DNA of 64,000 bases from Riptortus pedestris. Taxonomy: Eukaryota > Arthropoda > Insecta > Hemiptera > Alydidae. A program made the translations under genes and the position numbers. Location of the stretch: the NCBI GenBank assembly GCA_019009955.1, contig CM032233.1:15930001-15994000 (forward strand), in the 5' to 3' direction. This document shows positions 35,422 to 46,993 of this stretch, one piece after another. The notes below the pieces were generated by a model. It saw only the letters and a program-made list of their open reading frames with translations. It made no database searches and was not told the origin of the DNA. Every line of letters begins with the position of its first letter. Positions within the stretch are counted from its first letter, which is position 1.

Positions 35422-36057
35422 ACTGATACATCGCTCAATTGTTATCTTATTAAAATAATTAAAATTATCATATTAAAATAATAATTGTTCTCTTATTAAA
35501 ATAAAAATAAATAAACAAATAAAATATTTTATTTCAGTTTAATGGAAATAAATACATTTTATTTTATTGCGTTTAATATTAGTCTGAAACAACGGATTCG
35601 TGTTAATTGTTTTCTTTAAAATATATCGTGGGCTCTCTCTAACAAGTTTAGAATAACACAATCGGCGAATACCATTTCCTTAATAACTCTTGACGTTTTA
35701 TGTTCACCTTTCGTCTTCCCATTACTGTTGCTCGTTTTCCGCTTCTCCGGTCACGCTCCATTCGTGAGCAGTTCGATTCTAATTTCATGGATTTCCTTAT
35801 ATCGGTCTCCTTGGCAATAAGCCTCTAAATTAATATGATTGGTTTATGAAGCACTCATAATAATAAAATGAAATGGAATGAGCTTGTCTAGGCACGTTAA
35901 ATGTTCAAAACATAATTGCATATACTATCTTTAGCGGACTTCTCATCAGAGAAGTACTCTGTGGCCACAATAGAGGATGTTAGGATACCATTTAGGAGAC
36001 TTTCAAAAGAGAAATCAACTATCGAGGTTTTGGCAATGACGCGATTTTTCTAAAAAC
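35422..36057. other. AT-rich spacer, no gene seen
   Basis: ATTAAAATAAT-type phrases recur at about 35450-35500. A minus-strand rep-A scrap (GACGCGATTTTTC) lies at about 36036-36052. Confidence 0.4.
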
Positions 36058-36782
36058 TCCGTCATGCAGGGGCTGAGTAAACTAAACAGATTTCCCACGT
36101 GAAGTTTTGCAATAGATACATCTACATACTGGTAACACTTAACACCACCGTGAATATCAAGTGAATAAATACAAACGTTAATCCCACGGAAAGATCCTGA
36201 ATTGTAATCAAACAGGTCTACCAACCGCTCAGAACTGAACAGATAGATAGCAATATTCTTCATTGGAATGAAAAACAATTTCTGAAAAATATCTGAATAT
36301 ATCATATTAATTTTATTGGAAACTATTACTATATCTAGCAGTACTATACGATCAATAGAACGTATTTGCATGTATTTCTAATTTCTATAAGTAGAAATTC
36401 AATGAAAACATTATTTGGTATTCAACCTAGGAATGAAGTGGTTCATGGCATAACAGATTATCATTAATATGGCATGAGTAGGAGTAAGCTTTGCCGAAGG
36501 CTGAAAACTGAAAAATGCAAACATCTCAGGTAGAGAATAAATTTATATAACAAAATTTATTGTTCATTTAATTTTTACTGTGTTTAGTTTTATACAATTT
36601 TTCGATCTGACGATAAGTGACGGAGATATTTCGAATTTTCAAAAATCTCCTCAAACCTCCCCCCCCCCCTCCTCTACTGGTCCGATTTCAGCTATTAACG
36701 AACTTGATCTTTCTTTTTACATAAAACGATTAAATATCTAGTTTGTTATGGGCCAAACACAAAATTGTGGCTGATAGAGCCT

Positions 36783-36845
<63 letters not shown>

Positions 36846-36910
36846 AACATAAATTTTGAACGGACCTCATTTTTGTCATCTCCTGGGTAGGATCGATGGA
36901 CATTTGAGGA
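36058..36910 (+). repeat. rep-A, long form with (CA)n
   Basis: Long-form 5' region, a C-rich tract at about 36658-36675, and (CA)n at about 36787-36831 with a short TA tail in place of the usual (TA)n. It stops at GGACATTTGAGG without the palindrome. Confidence 0.8.
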
Positions 36911-37090
36911 TTATTGGAATATTGGGTCCAGAATAAGAAGATATATCTTTAGTTTCAAATAAAACCTTTGTACATCGAGTTCGGTAACGAACAGAAAAAT
37001 ATACCTGAATATATAATTTCGAAAGGAATTCATTTTCGCCATCTCCTATGCAGGATCGATGGATATTTGAAGGCATTTTTCAAAATCGTC
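36911..37090 (+). repeat. rep-A 3' fragment without palindrome
   Basis: ATCGAGTTCGGTAACGAACA, then CATTTTCGCCATCTCCTATG and GGATCGATGGATATTTGAAG. Both ends are lost. Confidence 0.55.
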
Positions 37091-37158
37091 ATTATAAGAG
37101 AGAGAAATTTGCCAAATTTCACTCAAGTATATTGCTTTTACTTTCGTCATATATACAT

Positions 37159-38200
37159 TTCAGCAGATTTCCCTTAAGGAAAATCAGTTATAGAGATTGT
37201 ACTCATGACGCGATTTTCGGAAACTTTCTCAATTGTCCATCGATTCTACCTAGTAGACGACGAAAATAAGGTCTGTTCAAAATTATATTCTTATAGATAC
37301 TTAACTGTTACCACTCTAACAGTAGAAATGTTGGTTTGATCGTTAGCAAACTCGATATATAAAAATGTCATGCAAAACTAAAGATCAAGTTCGTTAACGG
37401 CTAAAATCGGAAAAGCGGGAGGGGAGGGTTTTGGAAGGGGGAATATGTACGTTATTATACTCCGGGTGGCATAGAATCAATCTAATTGCAAATTTAATGT
37501 TCCATAAATGTTCTTAAACACATTCTATCTCTCTTTCAAATATTAACCGAGATATTAGCATTTTTTAATTTTCAGCAGTCAGTAAATCCTTTGTCATCGG
37601 ACGTTAATAATAACCCAATATATCATGAACCTACTTATTTATAGTTGAAATACCAAATGTTGTGTTTGCAAATCTTTTCTAGATGATATACATGCAAATA
37701 CATTCTGATATGTCGGAATTGTTCGTAAGATTTCGCTGAAAACTAGTTCGGCTCTTTCGTAACTATTCGGCTCTCGTGAAATTGGTTTAGTGGCTCGTGT
37801 AAGCTTTTACTTTGTAAGATATATGAAAATACATTATGTTGACTCCTAAAAATTGAGTTATTAAAACATAAATTATTCTGATTCATTATAAATTGCAGTA
37901 CTAGATATAGTAAATAGTTTGCAATAAAGTTAATGTGTTATATTCAGATATATCAGTAATTGTATTTCTTTCCAGTGAAGAATATGTCTATAATCTGTTC
38001 AGCTCTGAGTGGTTGGCAGACCTTTTTGCTTACAATTAAGAAGCCGTTTCCGCTGGGAGCTTTTTAAGATCAACTGATTGATTTCTCATTACCGTTTGTA
38101 TTTACTCACGGTGGTGTTGTGTTAAAAGTACGCAAATTTCTCTATTGTAAAACTTCACGTGGGAAATCTGCTTAGTTTACGCCGCTCCTGCGTGACGTCC
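37159..38200 (-). repeat. rep-A, long form, diverged
   Basis: Reversed 3' end (CAGCAGATTTCCCTTAAGGA), no real (TA)n, G-rich tract at about 37420, and long-form 5' region. Ends GCCGCTCCTGCGTGACG. Confidence 0.85.
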
Positions 38201-38216
38201 TTTTTATTCACAGTCA

Positions 38217-38456
38217 AGAATATGTTTCTTTCTATCTATTCAACTCCGAGAGGTTGGGCGACTATTTGTTTACAGTTCAGACGCTCTCTGTTGTAGAGGT
38301 TATTAAAATGTATACCACCTGAAAGATTTCTCATTATCATTTGTATTTGTTCACTTAAAATACTAGGAGCTGTTACGTGTTACAAGTATGTAGATGTATC
38401 TATAGAAAAACGTCACGTGGGAAATCTGCTTAGTTAAGCTGCCCCTGCGTGATGTA
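38217..38456 (-). repeat. rep-A, long-form 5' part
   Basis: It repeats the long-form 5' region just upstream (TTTCTTTCTATCTATTCAAC, GGAGCTGTTACGTGTTACAA) and ends with a reversed head (GCTGCCCCTGCGTGATG). Confidence 0.75.
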
Positions 38457-38886
38457 CTTTTTGTTAATATCTGTATTTAAAACTTCGTTAAATACTTCAC
38501 ACGCCATTCCAGGTTTAATGAGATGACATTTCCTGTTCAATAAATACTAGGAAGTTATACTTTGTTTTAAAGCTACCCGTGTTCCTGGTTATTTTATTCT
38601 ATTTATAGACGTTTTTTTTTATTTTTTTAGGGAAAACTAATATCAATAATAATTATATATATTTTTTTAATTGGAATACACACATCAAGGAGCTTATGAG
38701 ATTTTTAAAAAGGTCAGCAGTTCCAGAGCCGTGGAGTAATTAATTTTGATAGGATGATTCCGCTTTAAAAAAATATGCTAATTACTACTGAAGCAGTAGG
38801 AATTATTGCCTCAGACGTTAGGGCTGGAAGCCTCACATTATCTCCTGACAAATTACAGTTATGAGCGTCCTCTCTTCATAAAAAAA
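38457..38886. other. AT-rich spacer, no gene seen
   Basis: Nothing recognisable; poly-T and poly-A rich. Confidence 0.4.
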
Positions 38887-38965
38887 AGTCCTTCACGCAT
38901 GGGCTGCGTGATTTCCCAAGTGCCGGCGTGACACACTTGTATTGTCACCTCACCATATATTTTGT
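38887..38965 (+). repeat. rep-A extended-type head fragment
   Basis: GTCCTTCACGCATGGGCTGC joined to TTTCCCAAGTGCCGGCGTGA and TGTCACCTCACCATATATTT. The AGCAGA step is deleted. Confidence 0.6.
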
Positions 38966-38969
38966 AGTT

Positions 38970-39112
38970 GGTTTGTTGTTCCTTTCTTAAAGTTTTTGGG
39001 CAAAAAACTACTAGTTTTTCATTGCCCGGTAATATCTATAATTTTCGTTTTGGTACCTGCATTTTGTGAGTAAATTGTGTTTACGTAAGTTGTAAATATT
39101 GTAATATCCTCA
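38970..39112 (+). repeat. About 140-bp dispersed repeat, copy 1
   Basis: The reverse complement of 51478-51620 matches over most of its length (AAACTACTAGTTTTTC, GCCCGGTAATATCT, GTGTTTACGTAAGTTGTAAA). It is perhaps a Helitron 3' tail or other small element. Confidence 0.6.
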
Positions 39113-39257
39113 GTTATATCGTTATTTAAAATTTAACTTACATCTTAAATTTGATATAATTACCAATTCTATTCTTAGTTAATCTTATGTTATTAACAAT
39201 GGTAGGAACATTTTTTTAAAAAAATTGAAATATATATTTTTCTTCTTTTTTGACACT

Positions 39258-39379
39258 TTTTAGCAGATTTCCCTTAAGGGAAATCAGCTATTCAGGTCGT
39301 ACTCGTGACGCGATTTTCGAAGAATTTCTTCAAATGTCCATCTATCCTACCCAGGAGATGACGAAAATGAGGTCCGTTC

Positions 39380-39439
<60 letters not shown>

Positions 39440-39592
39440 CTGTTAATGCTCTAGCGGTCGCAATGTTTGTTTGATCGTTATCAAACTCGATATTTAAACG
39501 TTTTATGTAAAAAGACAGACAATGTTTCTTTAATGGCTGAAATTGGACCAGTTGGAGGGGAGGGGTTTAGGGGGGATTTTCGAAAATTCGAA
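39258..39592 (-). repeat. rep-A, 3' half through conserved block
   Basis: Perfect reversed 3' end (TTTTAGCAGATTTCCCTTAA), (TA)n at about 39387-39434, conserved block and G-rich tract. It is broken in CGAAAATTCGAA by the Helitron fragment that follows. Confidence 0.85.
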
Positions 39593-39981
39593 TGCGTTGT
39601 AGAGGTGCAACCAGATATTTCTGATATTTATTAACACTGCGCTTATAATATATTATACTTTACTGACCATGTATGTACCATTATGAATATAAAGTTTACT
39701 TTCCAGACGTACAAAAGTATATTTCGTACTAATGGTTTTTATGAACATAAAATTACTGTCATCGTTGTGCTTTGGACCGTTTCTGGGCAAGGATCTTTTA
39801 TTCAAACATGGTTTGGAATAGAGAATACTATCCAGGGTTATGAATTGCATGGACCATGATGTTTTAAAAAAAGATACATACACAGGAGACGGAATACATA
39901 ACAATATTTTGGATAGTGAAGCCTCACATAGGAAACACTTTTATTATTAACATATACCGAGCAACGCAGGGTCCCTTAGCT
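39593..39981 (+). mobile_element. Helitron 3' terminal fragment
   Basis: It ends CCGAGCAACGCAGGGTCCCT, then TAGCTAA (a mutated CTAG). It shares ACATACACAGGAGACGG with 12165-12270. No coding sequence. A rep-A conserved block follows directly. Confidence 0.55.
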
Positions 39982-39984
39982 AAT

Positions 39985-40275
39985 ATATTTATCTGTTGTG
40001 TTCAACGCTCTGGTGGTCGCAATCTTTGTATGATCGTTAAAAAAACTAGGATCAAAAAATTGTAAGTAAGTAATCTCATTACAAACTCAATTACCTATTA
40101 AAATTATTTCATAAATATTTTCTTTATCATGAAAATACCAAGATATTTGGAGTTTTCAGCATTAAGTATACTTCACTCATACTCATGTCATATTACCAAT
40201 AAGCTGTTATATTATAAACGACGTTACTCTAGGCTTATAAGCCGAATATTCCCTAAAGGGAAAACTGTTAAAACG
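39985..40275 (-). repeat. rep-A fragment, diverged
   Basis: GCTCTGGTGGTCGCAAT, TCATGTCATATTACCAATAA and related blocks in reverse order. It ends near a palindrome-like TTCCCTAAAGGGAA. Confidence 0.6.
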
Positions 40276-40785
40276 TGTTTATAAAAGGGAGCTATTGTCT
40301 TTGGATTGGAATAGCTAAGCCCAGATTGCTTTGAGGATTGAGTTGTAATTAGTAAGTTGGATAGGAGTAATTTTCAAAGTATAATTAAAATTCATTCAAT
40401 TCATGATTATAAGTATTTCACAATATTAGCATTATTTTTATTTGAAGTGGCATTACATCTTCATTTTAACGTGTTCAAATCATGTCAAGACTAATTACCC
40501 ATTTCAACACTATGAGTATAAAAATAATTGTATTATCTCAACAAGTTTCACAATATACTAAAATATTTTCGAGTCTACTTGTCTGAAGAACCAATTTATT
40601 TCTTTGAAGTGGTGCTCATTATGGCGATTGATTCGTTAAACATAACAACCTATTAAGTAGTTTACATTTTAGAGCTCTAATTAAAAAGTAGGGATGTCTC
40701 AAATGGTGTAATCAGGTTATACTCGACGAAGAAACGCCATGATTTTAATATAGTGAAATCATATTGACAGGAAAGTTTTATGATA
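40276..40785. other. AT-rich spacer, no gene seen
   Basis: Nothing recognisable. Confidence 0.4.
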
Positions 40786-40898
40786 TTTTAGCAGACTTCC
40801 CTTAAAGGAAATCCGCTATTGAGATCGTACTGTAGACTCGCTTCTGCAAAAATGACTTCCATCAATCCTACCCAGGTGAAGACGAAACTTAGGTGATA

Positions 40899-40958
<60 letters not shown>
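40786..40958 (-). repeat. rep-A, 3' end up to its (TA)n
   Basis: TTTTAGCAGACTTCCCTTAA to (TA)n at about 40902-40957, where a reversed Helitron 3' end starts (after a C-run). Confidence 0.8.
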
Positions 40959-40959
<1 letters not shown>

Positions 40960-40960
<1 letters not shown>

Positions 40961-41757
40961 CCCCCCCCCCACAGATACCCGGCTTCGCCCGGGAATTCAT
41001 TTTAGGCTGGATAGCGATTGTATTTTTTTGGCAAGGCTTTACTTTGCACAATATTTTGACATTTACCCTTCCCAGTGTTTAGGGTTTATGCCCGTCGTTG
41101 CTGTGGATTTGTTAATAAAATTAATTTTTTATGTAAGACTTCACTGTCCTCCATATTGTCATATTTCCCGTTTTCTTTGCATTATGCATAGATTTGAATT
41201 ATTAAGGACAAAATATTAACATACATTTCAATTAATTTTTCCAGGTGAAGTACCTGGTAATTCATATTGAAAAGAATTGTTGAGCAAATTTCTCTCAATA
41301 ACAAAATAAACAACATTTGTTATGTGCATATTTGCCGAAACCCCAATAAGAAATGAAATGTCACTATTATTAATTTCAGGCCTCCTTGTATAACAAAAGT
41401 TACTCTAAATAACAAAATAAATAACTTTTGTTATGTGCATATTTGCCAAAAAACCAATAGAAAACGAAATATCGCTATTTTTAATTTCAGGCCTCCTTTA
41501 TAACCCCCACTCCTGTTCGTCTCAGAGAAAATTAATATAGCCTAAAGTCTAAGTTGGGTTAGTAGTAATATACATACCAAGTTTCATAAACTTCGGTTCA
41601 GCCGTTTATGCGTGAAAAGGTAACAAACAAACAAACACATACCAAAGAAACAAAATGCAGTTATGGGTTATGGTGTCTATGGCATGCGAAAAGAAAAGTT
41701 ATCGTGAAATTTCGAGAAAAAAATCAATGTACAGACAGAGGTTACAATTTCATATAT
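40960..41757 (-). mobile_element. Helitron, non-autonomous
   Basis: On the minus strand, 5' end at about 41757 (ATGAAATTGTAACCTCTGTC), GGCTGAACCGAAGTTTATGA, AACAAAAGTT hairpin units, AAACACTGGGAAGGGTAAAT, and a 3' hairpin CCCGGGCGAAGCCGGGTATC near 40976-40995. The CTAG itself is replaced by a G/C run. Confidence 0.75.
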
Positions 41758-41761
41758 ATAT

Positions 41762-41789
<28 letters not shown>

Positions 41790-41798
<9 letters not shown>

Positions 41799-42608
41799 TA
41801 TATAAAATTCCCATGTCACAATGTTAGTTAGCGTACTCCTCCGAAACGGCTTTACCGATTTTTACCAAATTTTATATGCGTATTCAGTAGGTCTGAGAAT
41901 CGGCTACTATCTATTTTTCATACCCCTAATTGTTGATAAGGGTTGTTCACCCTTAACATTTTTTTTTTTAATTTTTGGAAGAAATTTTTTGTTTTTATTT
42001 TTTTATAATGTGGCATTAAAAAATACATACAACCCTAAATTTTTACTTTTTTATCACCAATCCCTATGTTTTTTATAGCCATTTTAGTAATTTAATCATT
42101 ATCATTCCGCTCGATAACTGATCAATTACAGTGTTTTTAACTGTACTTCGATTAAAATTTCAATTTGCAATGACAATCAACAAATCCCAAGGCCAAACGA
42201 TGTCTATTTGTGGCTTAGATTTGAGTACACCATGTTTTTCACACGGGCAATTGTACGTAGCTTGCTCTCGATTGGGTAAACCATCCAGTTTGTTTGTGCT
42301 CACTAAAGGTGGGCTAACAAAAAATATTGTTTACGCTATAGCATTAAAAGATTGATGTTGTTTGTTAGTGTTACTGTTGTAATTAATATGTGATATGTAA
42401 TTTTAAGAAATAAACTATAATAACTTAATAATATTGTTTGGCGTTTGTTATTTTTATATTCCCTTATCGCTCATAGCGCTCCATGCCTATCTCAAGCATA
42501 TACCACATACACACTTATAATAAGTAAGTTACTTTTTGTCTACACTAGAATTTATCTAGAAACTAGAAATAATTTATATCGCAAAACAACGTTTGCCGGG
42601 TTATCTAG
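41790..42608 (+). mobile_element. Helitron deletion derivative carrying helicase remnant
   Basis: The 5' end is TATATAAAATTCCCATGTCA, then ACTCCTCCGAAACGGC and AGAATCGGCTACTATC, a well-known arthropod Helitron 5' pattern. The 3' end is GCAAAACAACGTTTGCCGGG, then TTATCTAG with CTAG at 42605-42608. Only the last part of the replicase-helicase gene remains, so the Rep domain and most of the helicase are deleted while both termini persist. It lies head to head with the Helitron at 40960-41757. Confidence 0.8.
42122..42355 (+). pseudogene. Helitron Pif1-type helicase, C-terminal remnant
   Basis: The open stretch encodes about 75 residues with F-A-M-T-I-N-K-S-Q-G-Q-T followed by G-L-D-L and H-G-Q-L-Y-V-A-C-S-R. 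These are the last conserved motifs of the Pif1/RecD-like superfamily 1 helicase fused to the Rep nuclease in Helitrons. The intact protein unwinds the donor strand during rolling-circle transposition and is well over 1000 residues long. Here the frame opens after a stop at 42119-42121, has no ATG and lacks the Walker motifs and the whole HUH nuclease domain, so it cannot be active. It ends naturally (A-L-K-D, then TGA), and the short spacer to the CTAG end is normal. This shows a 5'-truncating internal deletion rather than random decay. Confidence 0.85.
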
Positions 42609-42690
42609 TACATATGTATATATAATTGTGTTGATGTTTTCGACCAGTTTATATTTATATATGGTGTTGTTTTTTGAAGGAATGAGGCGT

Positions 42691-42814
42691 TTTAGCAGAT
42701 TTCCCTTAAGGGAAATCAGTTATTGAGGTCGTACTCATGACGCGATTTTCGAAATTTTTCTTCAATTGTCCATCGATCCTACCCAGGAGATGACGAAAAT
42801 GAGGTACGTTCAAA

Positions 42815-42845
<31 letters not shown>
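42691..42845 (-). repeat. rep-A, 3' end with (ATCT)n
   Basis: TTTTAGCAGATTTCCCTTAA to GTACGTTCAAAAATC, then (TATC)n and a short (TA)n. Truncated there. Confidence 0.8.
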
Positions 42846-42872
42846 TTAATTTTTATTTATTTTATTTTATAG

Positions 42873-44059
42873 AAATTTAATTTTCTTTATGTACAATTTA
42901 GCAGATTCCCTTTAAGGAAAATCAGATTTTGAGGTTGTACTCATGACACGAATTCAGAACATTCCCTCAAATGTTCAAGGATCCTACATAGGAGATGACG
43001 AAAATAAAGTCCGTTCAAAAGTATATATATATATATTCTCCCTTTAGTGGTCGCAATTTCGATTTGATAGTTACCAAACTCGATATTTAAACGTTTTATG
43101 TGAAACTAAAGGTCAACTTCATTTATGGCTGAAATCAGACCAGTGGGAGGGTCATTTAGAGGGGGGAATTTTGAAAATTCAAAATACCCCCGTTATCGAG
43201 AAATTGGTAAATCTTGTATAGAAACAATCTTATTTCAAATCTAAGTTCCTATAAATAATGATATATATATTTTTTCCTCTGTCTTGAATATTAACTGTGG
43301 TATATGGATTTTTAGTGGATTTCCCTTAAGGGAATTCAGCTATTGAGGTTGTACTCATGACGGGATTTTCGTAATATTTCTTCAAATGTCCATCGAACCT
43401 ACCCAGGAGATAAAGAAAATGAGGTCAGTTTTAAATTACATATCTATATAAGTATATATATATATATATATATGTCTGTTAACGCTCCAGTGGCAATTTG
43501 TGTTTCATCGTTACCAAACTGAATATTTAAAGGTTTTATGTTAGGTTTAGAGGGGAGAATATCAAAAATTCGAAATATATCTGTTGTTATGCGTCCGATC
43601 AAATAATTTTATAGAATCAATCTTATGGCAAATGTAATTTTCTATAAATGTTGTTATATACATGTTTTCTCTATATTGAATATCAACTGAGACATTTCCA
43701 TATTTTAGTTTTCGGCAGTTAGTCCTAACTCCCAATACTACTCATGTCATATTAACTATAAGCATTTATGCCATGAACCACTTCATTCCAAGTTTAAATA
43801 TAAAATATGGTATTCATTGAACTGTTACTTTTTAAAACACATGCAAATACCTCATGTGATGAAGTCATCAATTTTCGTAACTCAAGTACTAAGCTAGTTA
43901 TTCGTACTTTCTTCTTTTCAACATTAAGTAACTCCCCCCCCCCCCCTTTTATACATAGGTTTTTCCCAAAGAAAAAGAGAATATGTGGTGGGATGAGATC
44001 ACAAGTGTGTTATACTAACATGTGGGAAATCTGCTTAGTTTATGTAGCGCCGCTTAACG
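42873..44059 (-). repeat. Large inverted repeat, left arm (rep-A modules)
   Basis: Nearly identical, inverted, to 46994-48187. It contains two reversed rep-A 3' ends (42898 and about 43312) and an extended-type 5' region ending at TGTAGCGCCGCTTAACG. Outer match begins AAATTTAATTTTCTTTATGT; inner match ends at CGCTTAACG. Confidence 0.9.
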
Positions 44060-44064
44060 GACGT

Positions 44065-44627
44065 TTTAGTTGATTTTCCTTAAGGGAAATCAGCTATTGA
44101 GGTTGTACTCATGACGCGATTTTCGAAAAATGTCTTCAAATGTCCATCGATGCTACCCCGGAGATGAAAATGAGGTCCGTTCAAAATTATATATATATAT
44201 ATATATATTTGTCTGTAAACGCTCTAGCGGTCGCAATTTTTGTTTGATCGTTACCAAACTTGATATTTAGTCGTTTTATGTAAAAAGAAAGATCAAGTTC
44301 GTTAACGGTTGAAATTGGACCAGTGGGAGGGGGGGGGTTAAAGGGGAGGTACGAAAAATCGTACAGAATCAATCTTATTGCAAATTAAATTTACTATAAA
44401 TATTGTTATTTATTATATGAATAATATTGTTATTCATTTATTCTCTATCTTGAATATTAACCGAGATATTTGGATTTTTATTAAATCTGGGTGGCTAACG
44501 GACGGGTGTCTCCCTCCAAAAGCTAGTTCGGCCGTTTCCTTAACTGATCGACTCTCGTGAAATTTCTCTATTGTAAAACTCCACGTGGGAAATCTGCTTA
44601 TTTTACGCAGCCCCTGCGTGACGCACT
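44065..44627 (-). repeat. rep-A, complete short form
   Basis: TTTTAGTTGATTTTCCTTAA start, short (TA)n at about 44188-44208, reversed head CAGCCCCTGCGTGACGCACT. Its inverted counterpart across the loop is the more diverged copy at 46418-46993. Confidence 0.88.
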
Positions 44628-44957
44628 TTTTATTAATTGTAACTGGCGAAATGAGATCTGCTAACTCCGGGTCTAGTCGTGAGTTTCCGTCAAAAGCTAG
44701 TTCGGCCGTTTCCGTAACTGTGCGACTCTCGTCAAATTTCTCTATTGGAAAATTTCACTTGGGAAATCTGCTTAGTTTACGCAGCCCCTGTGTGACGCAC
44801 TTCTTATTTTTTTTTCTTACCTGAGATAATAATTCATTCACCATCCATCACCTGAAAAATGGATAATCATTTGAAGTATTCATCATTTTTTTTGACCTTC
44901 CGCCATTGGTTAGTTAAAGTGAAATCTGCTTAGTTTACACAGCTCCTGCATGATGGA
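44628..44957 (-). repeat. rep-A 5' fragments (two)
   Basis: About 44680-44803 is a reversed short-form 5' region with head CAGCCCCTGTGTGACGCACT. About 44917-44960 is a second isolated head (TAGTTTACACAGCTCCTGCA). There is plain AT-rich sequence between them. Confidence 0.7.
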
Positions 44958-46417
44958 CTTTTTTTAAAATTAACTTTATAACAAACAAACATTATTTAAG
45001 TTGAACTCCTTTCTAAAAGGAAATCCTGTAAAAAAAAATAAGCTATCTTTTACCCATCTGTCGATAACGAAAATACAAACTACTGAAAACTTGTAGAGTA
45101 AGTTCAAACTTGGTAGTAGTAAAACCTTAAGTTTACGGTTCCCTTTTAAAATGATAATGACCGTTTCGATCAGATAAGGGCTTTAGATGTTATCAAAACA
45201 TACGGGGCTCGAAATTAAGTAACTTAAAGTCTATTACTACACACATTATTGAGGGAAAGCCGTATCCTTGCTGTTTAATTCTTGTAATCCAATTTAATTA
45301 ACAACTTACTCAAATTTAATTAGGGGTAGCCCAGGAGTAAAGGGCACTTTGGAATACTGATAACACATATAAAGTTTTCCAGATGGGCTCGTGAATGTAT
45401 TCCAGCTTGGAAGGTTGATAGTGTAATTCGTATATAAATGGAAATTATATTTGAAGGCAAGTGATTAAAATTCTTACTGAAAGTAGGTTTTCAACTTGGA
45501 AACATGCCCACAGTTCTCAATGCAGTTACGTGAGGCACGACAAATATGAGGGAGGAATATATGCATGTCTTACGGGCTTAACAAATGTCAAGCTAATTTT
45601 ATCAGGCGCTGCTTTAAGAGAAACTTGTAAATATTAATTAGAAGAAATTATATTAAGTTATAGCAATTAAATGTTAGAAAAAGATAATACCATACCTTAT
45701 TTTTAGTCTTTTTTATACAGTTAATTAAATATTATATGTGCAGTATAATTAAATTCATTGGTATATTCATGTATGGCGGACATAAAAAATTCATTGGCAG
45801 TTAAGTATTGCGAACCCTAAAGTATACATTTTTGAACGTCAAATTTTCTGTACAGTAATTACTATGTTCAGTTAAGAAGTCATTATAAAACAGAGATTTT
45901 GGAACAGTGATTTTTATTTTAATTTATATTATACTTTACATAATCTTCAGGTACAAATCTGACAACTTTATAAATTATATAAATTATATAAATTATAAGA
46001 ACATTCACAATATTTCACATCATATAAATATTAATTAATTACTCTGTCTATTATATTTGAGATTTATTCTGCCTTCTAACCTCTCGTTGACGAGTTGAAA
46101 CAGAAATGGGCCCCTTGGAAATATAATGATGACATTGCACATTGAAATGTAAAGTAACTATACAGACATTGAAATCATACACCCTGAAGTTAAAAGTGGT
46201 AATTGAGGCAATTTATATTTAGAACAGCTTTCATCCCCAAATGAATTGAAATAATGTAGTTTCCGGTCGAAATATAATGATTAAATTATTATAATTCCTT
46301 TATTTTCCCATCCGGAAAATTTCTGAAAATGTTCATTGCTTACTGGTAAGTCAATTCATGGCATTAGAACTATGATTTAAGTAGGAGTAGGGGTTACTGA
46401 AGGCTGAAAACTAAAAA
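44958..46417. other. Unique centre of the large inverted repeat
   Basis: About 1.4 kb without family members. A short ATAAATTAT tandem phrase occurs at about 45969-46000. No ORF or RNA gene is recognised. At about 46385 GGTTACTGAAGGCTGAAAAC marks a family fragment before the next copy. Confidence 0.45.
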
Positions 46418-46818
46418 GTTCGTCACGCAGGGGCTGCGTAAACTAAGCAGATTTCCCACGTGAAGTTATACAATAGAGAAATCTCTATACGAGAGCTAGA
46501 ACTATCTTTTGGTGGAAAACTCACTTGTGTGTTATCCACCCATATTTAATAAAAATGCAAGTATCTCGGTTAATATTCAAGATAGAGAATAAATGCATAG
46601 AACAATATTTATAGTAAATTTAATTTGCAATAAGATTGGTTCTATATAATATTTTGATCCAACGTATGGTAACGGAGATATTTCGAATTTTCGAAATCCC
46701 TCTCCCACTAGTTCCATTTCAGCCATTAACGAACTTGATCTGTCTTTTTGCATAAAACGTTTAAATATCGAGTTTGGTAACGATCAAACAAAAATTTCGA
46801 CCGCTAGAGCGTTTACAG

Positions 46819-46886
<68 letters not shown>

Positions 46887-46993
46887 GAACGGACCTCATT
46901 TTTGTCATCTCCGGGGTAGGAGCGATGGACATTTGAAGACACTTTTCGAAAATCGCGTCATGAGTACAACCTCAATAGCTGATTTCCCTTAAG
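46418..46993 (+). repeat. rep-A, short form, 3' palindrome fused to inverted-repeat arm
   Basis: Head GTTCGTCACGCAGGGGCTGC and (TA)n at about 46823-46880. The tail reads GATTTCCCTTAAG and then passes directly into CGTTAAGCGGCGCTACATAA, the next family head. Confidence 0.85.

Noticed and set aside
40893..41219. 108-codon ORF through (TA)n and a Helitron end
   Set aside because: It starts in the microsatellite and continues through non-coding Helitron 3' sequence that is also present, with different frames, at 10846-11040.
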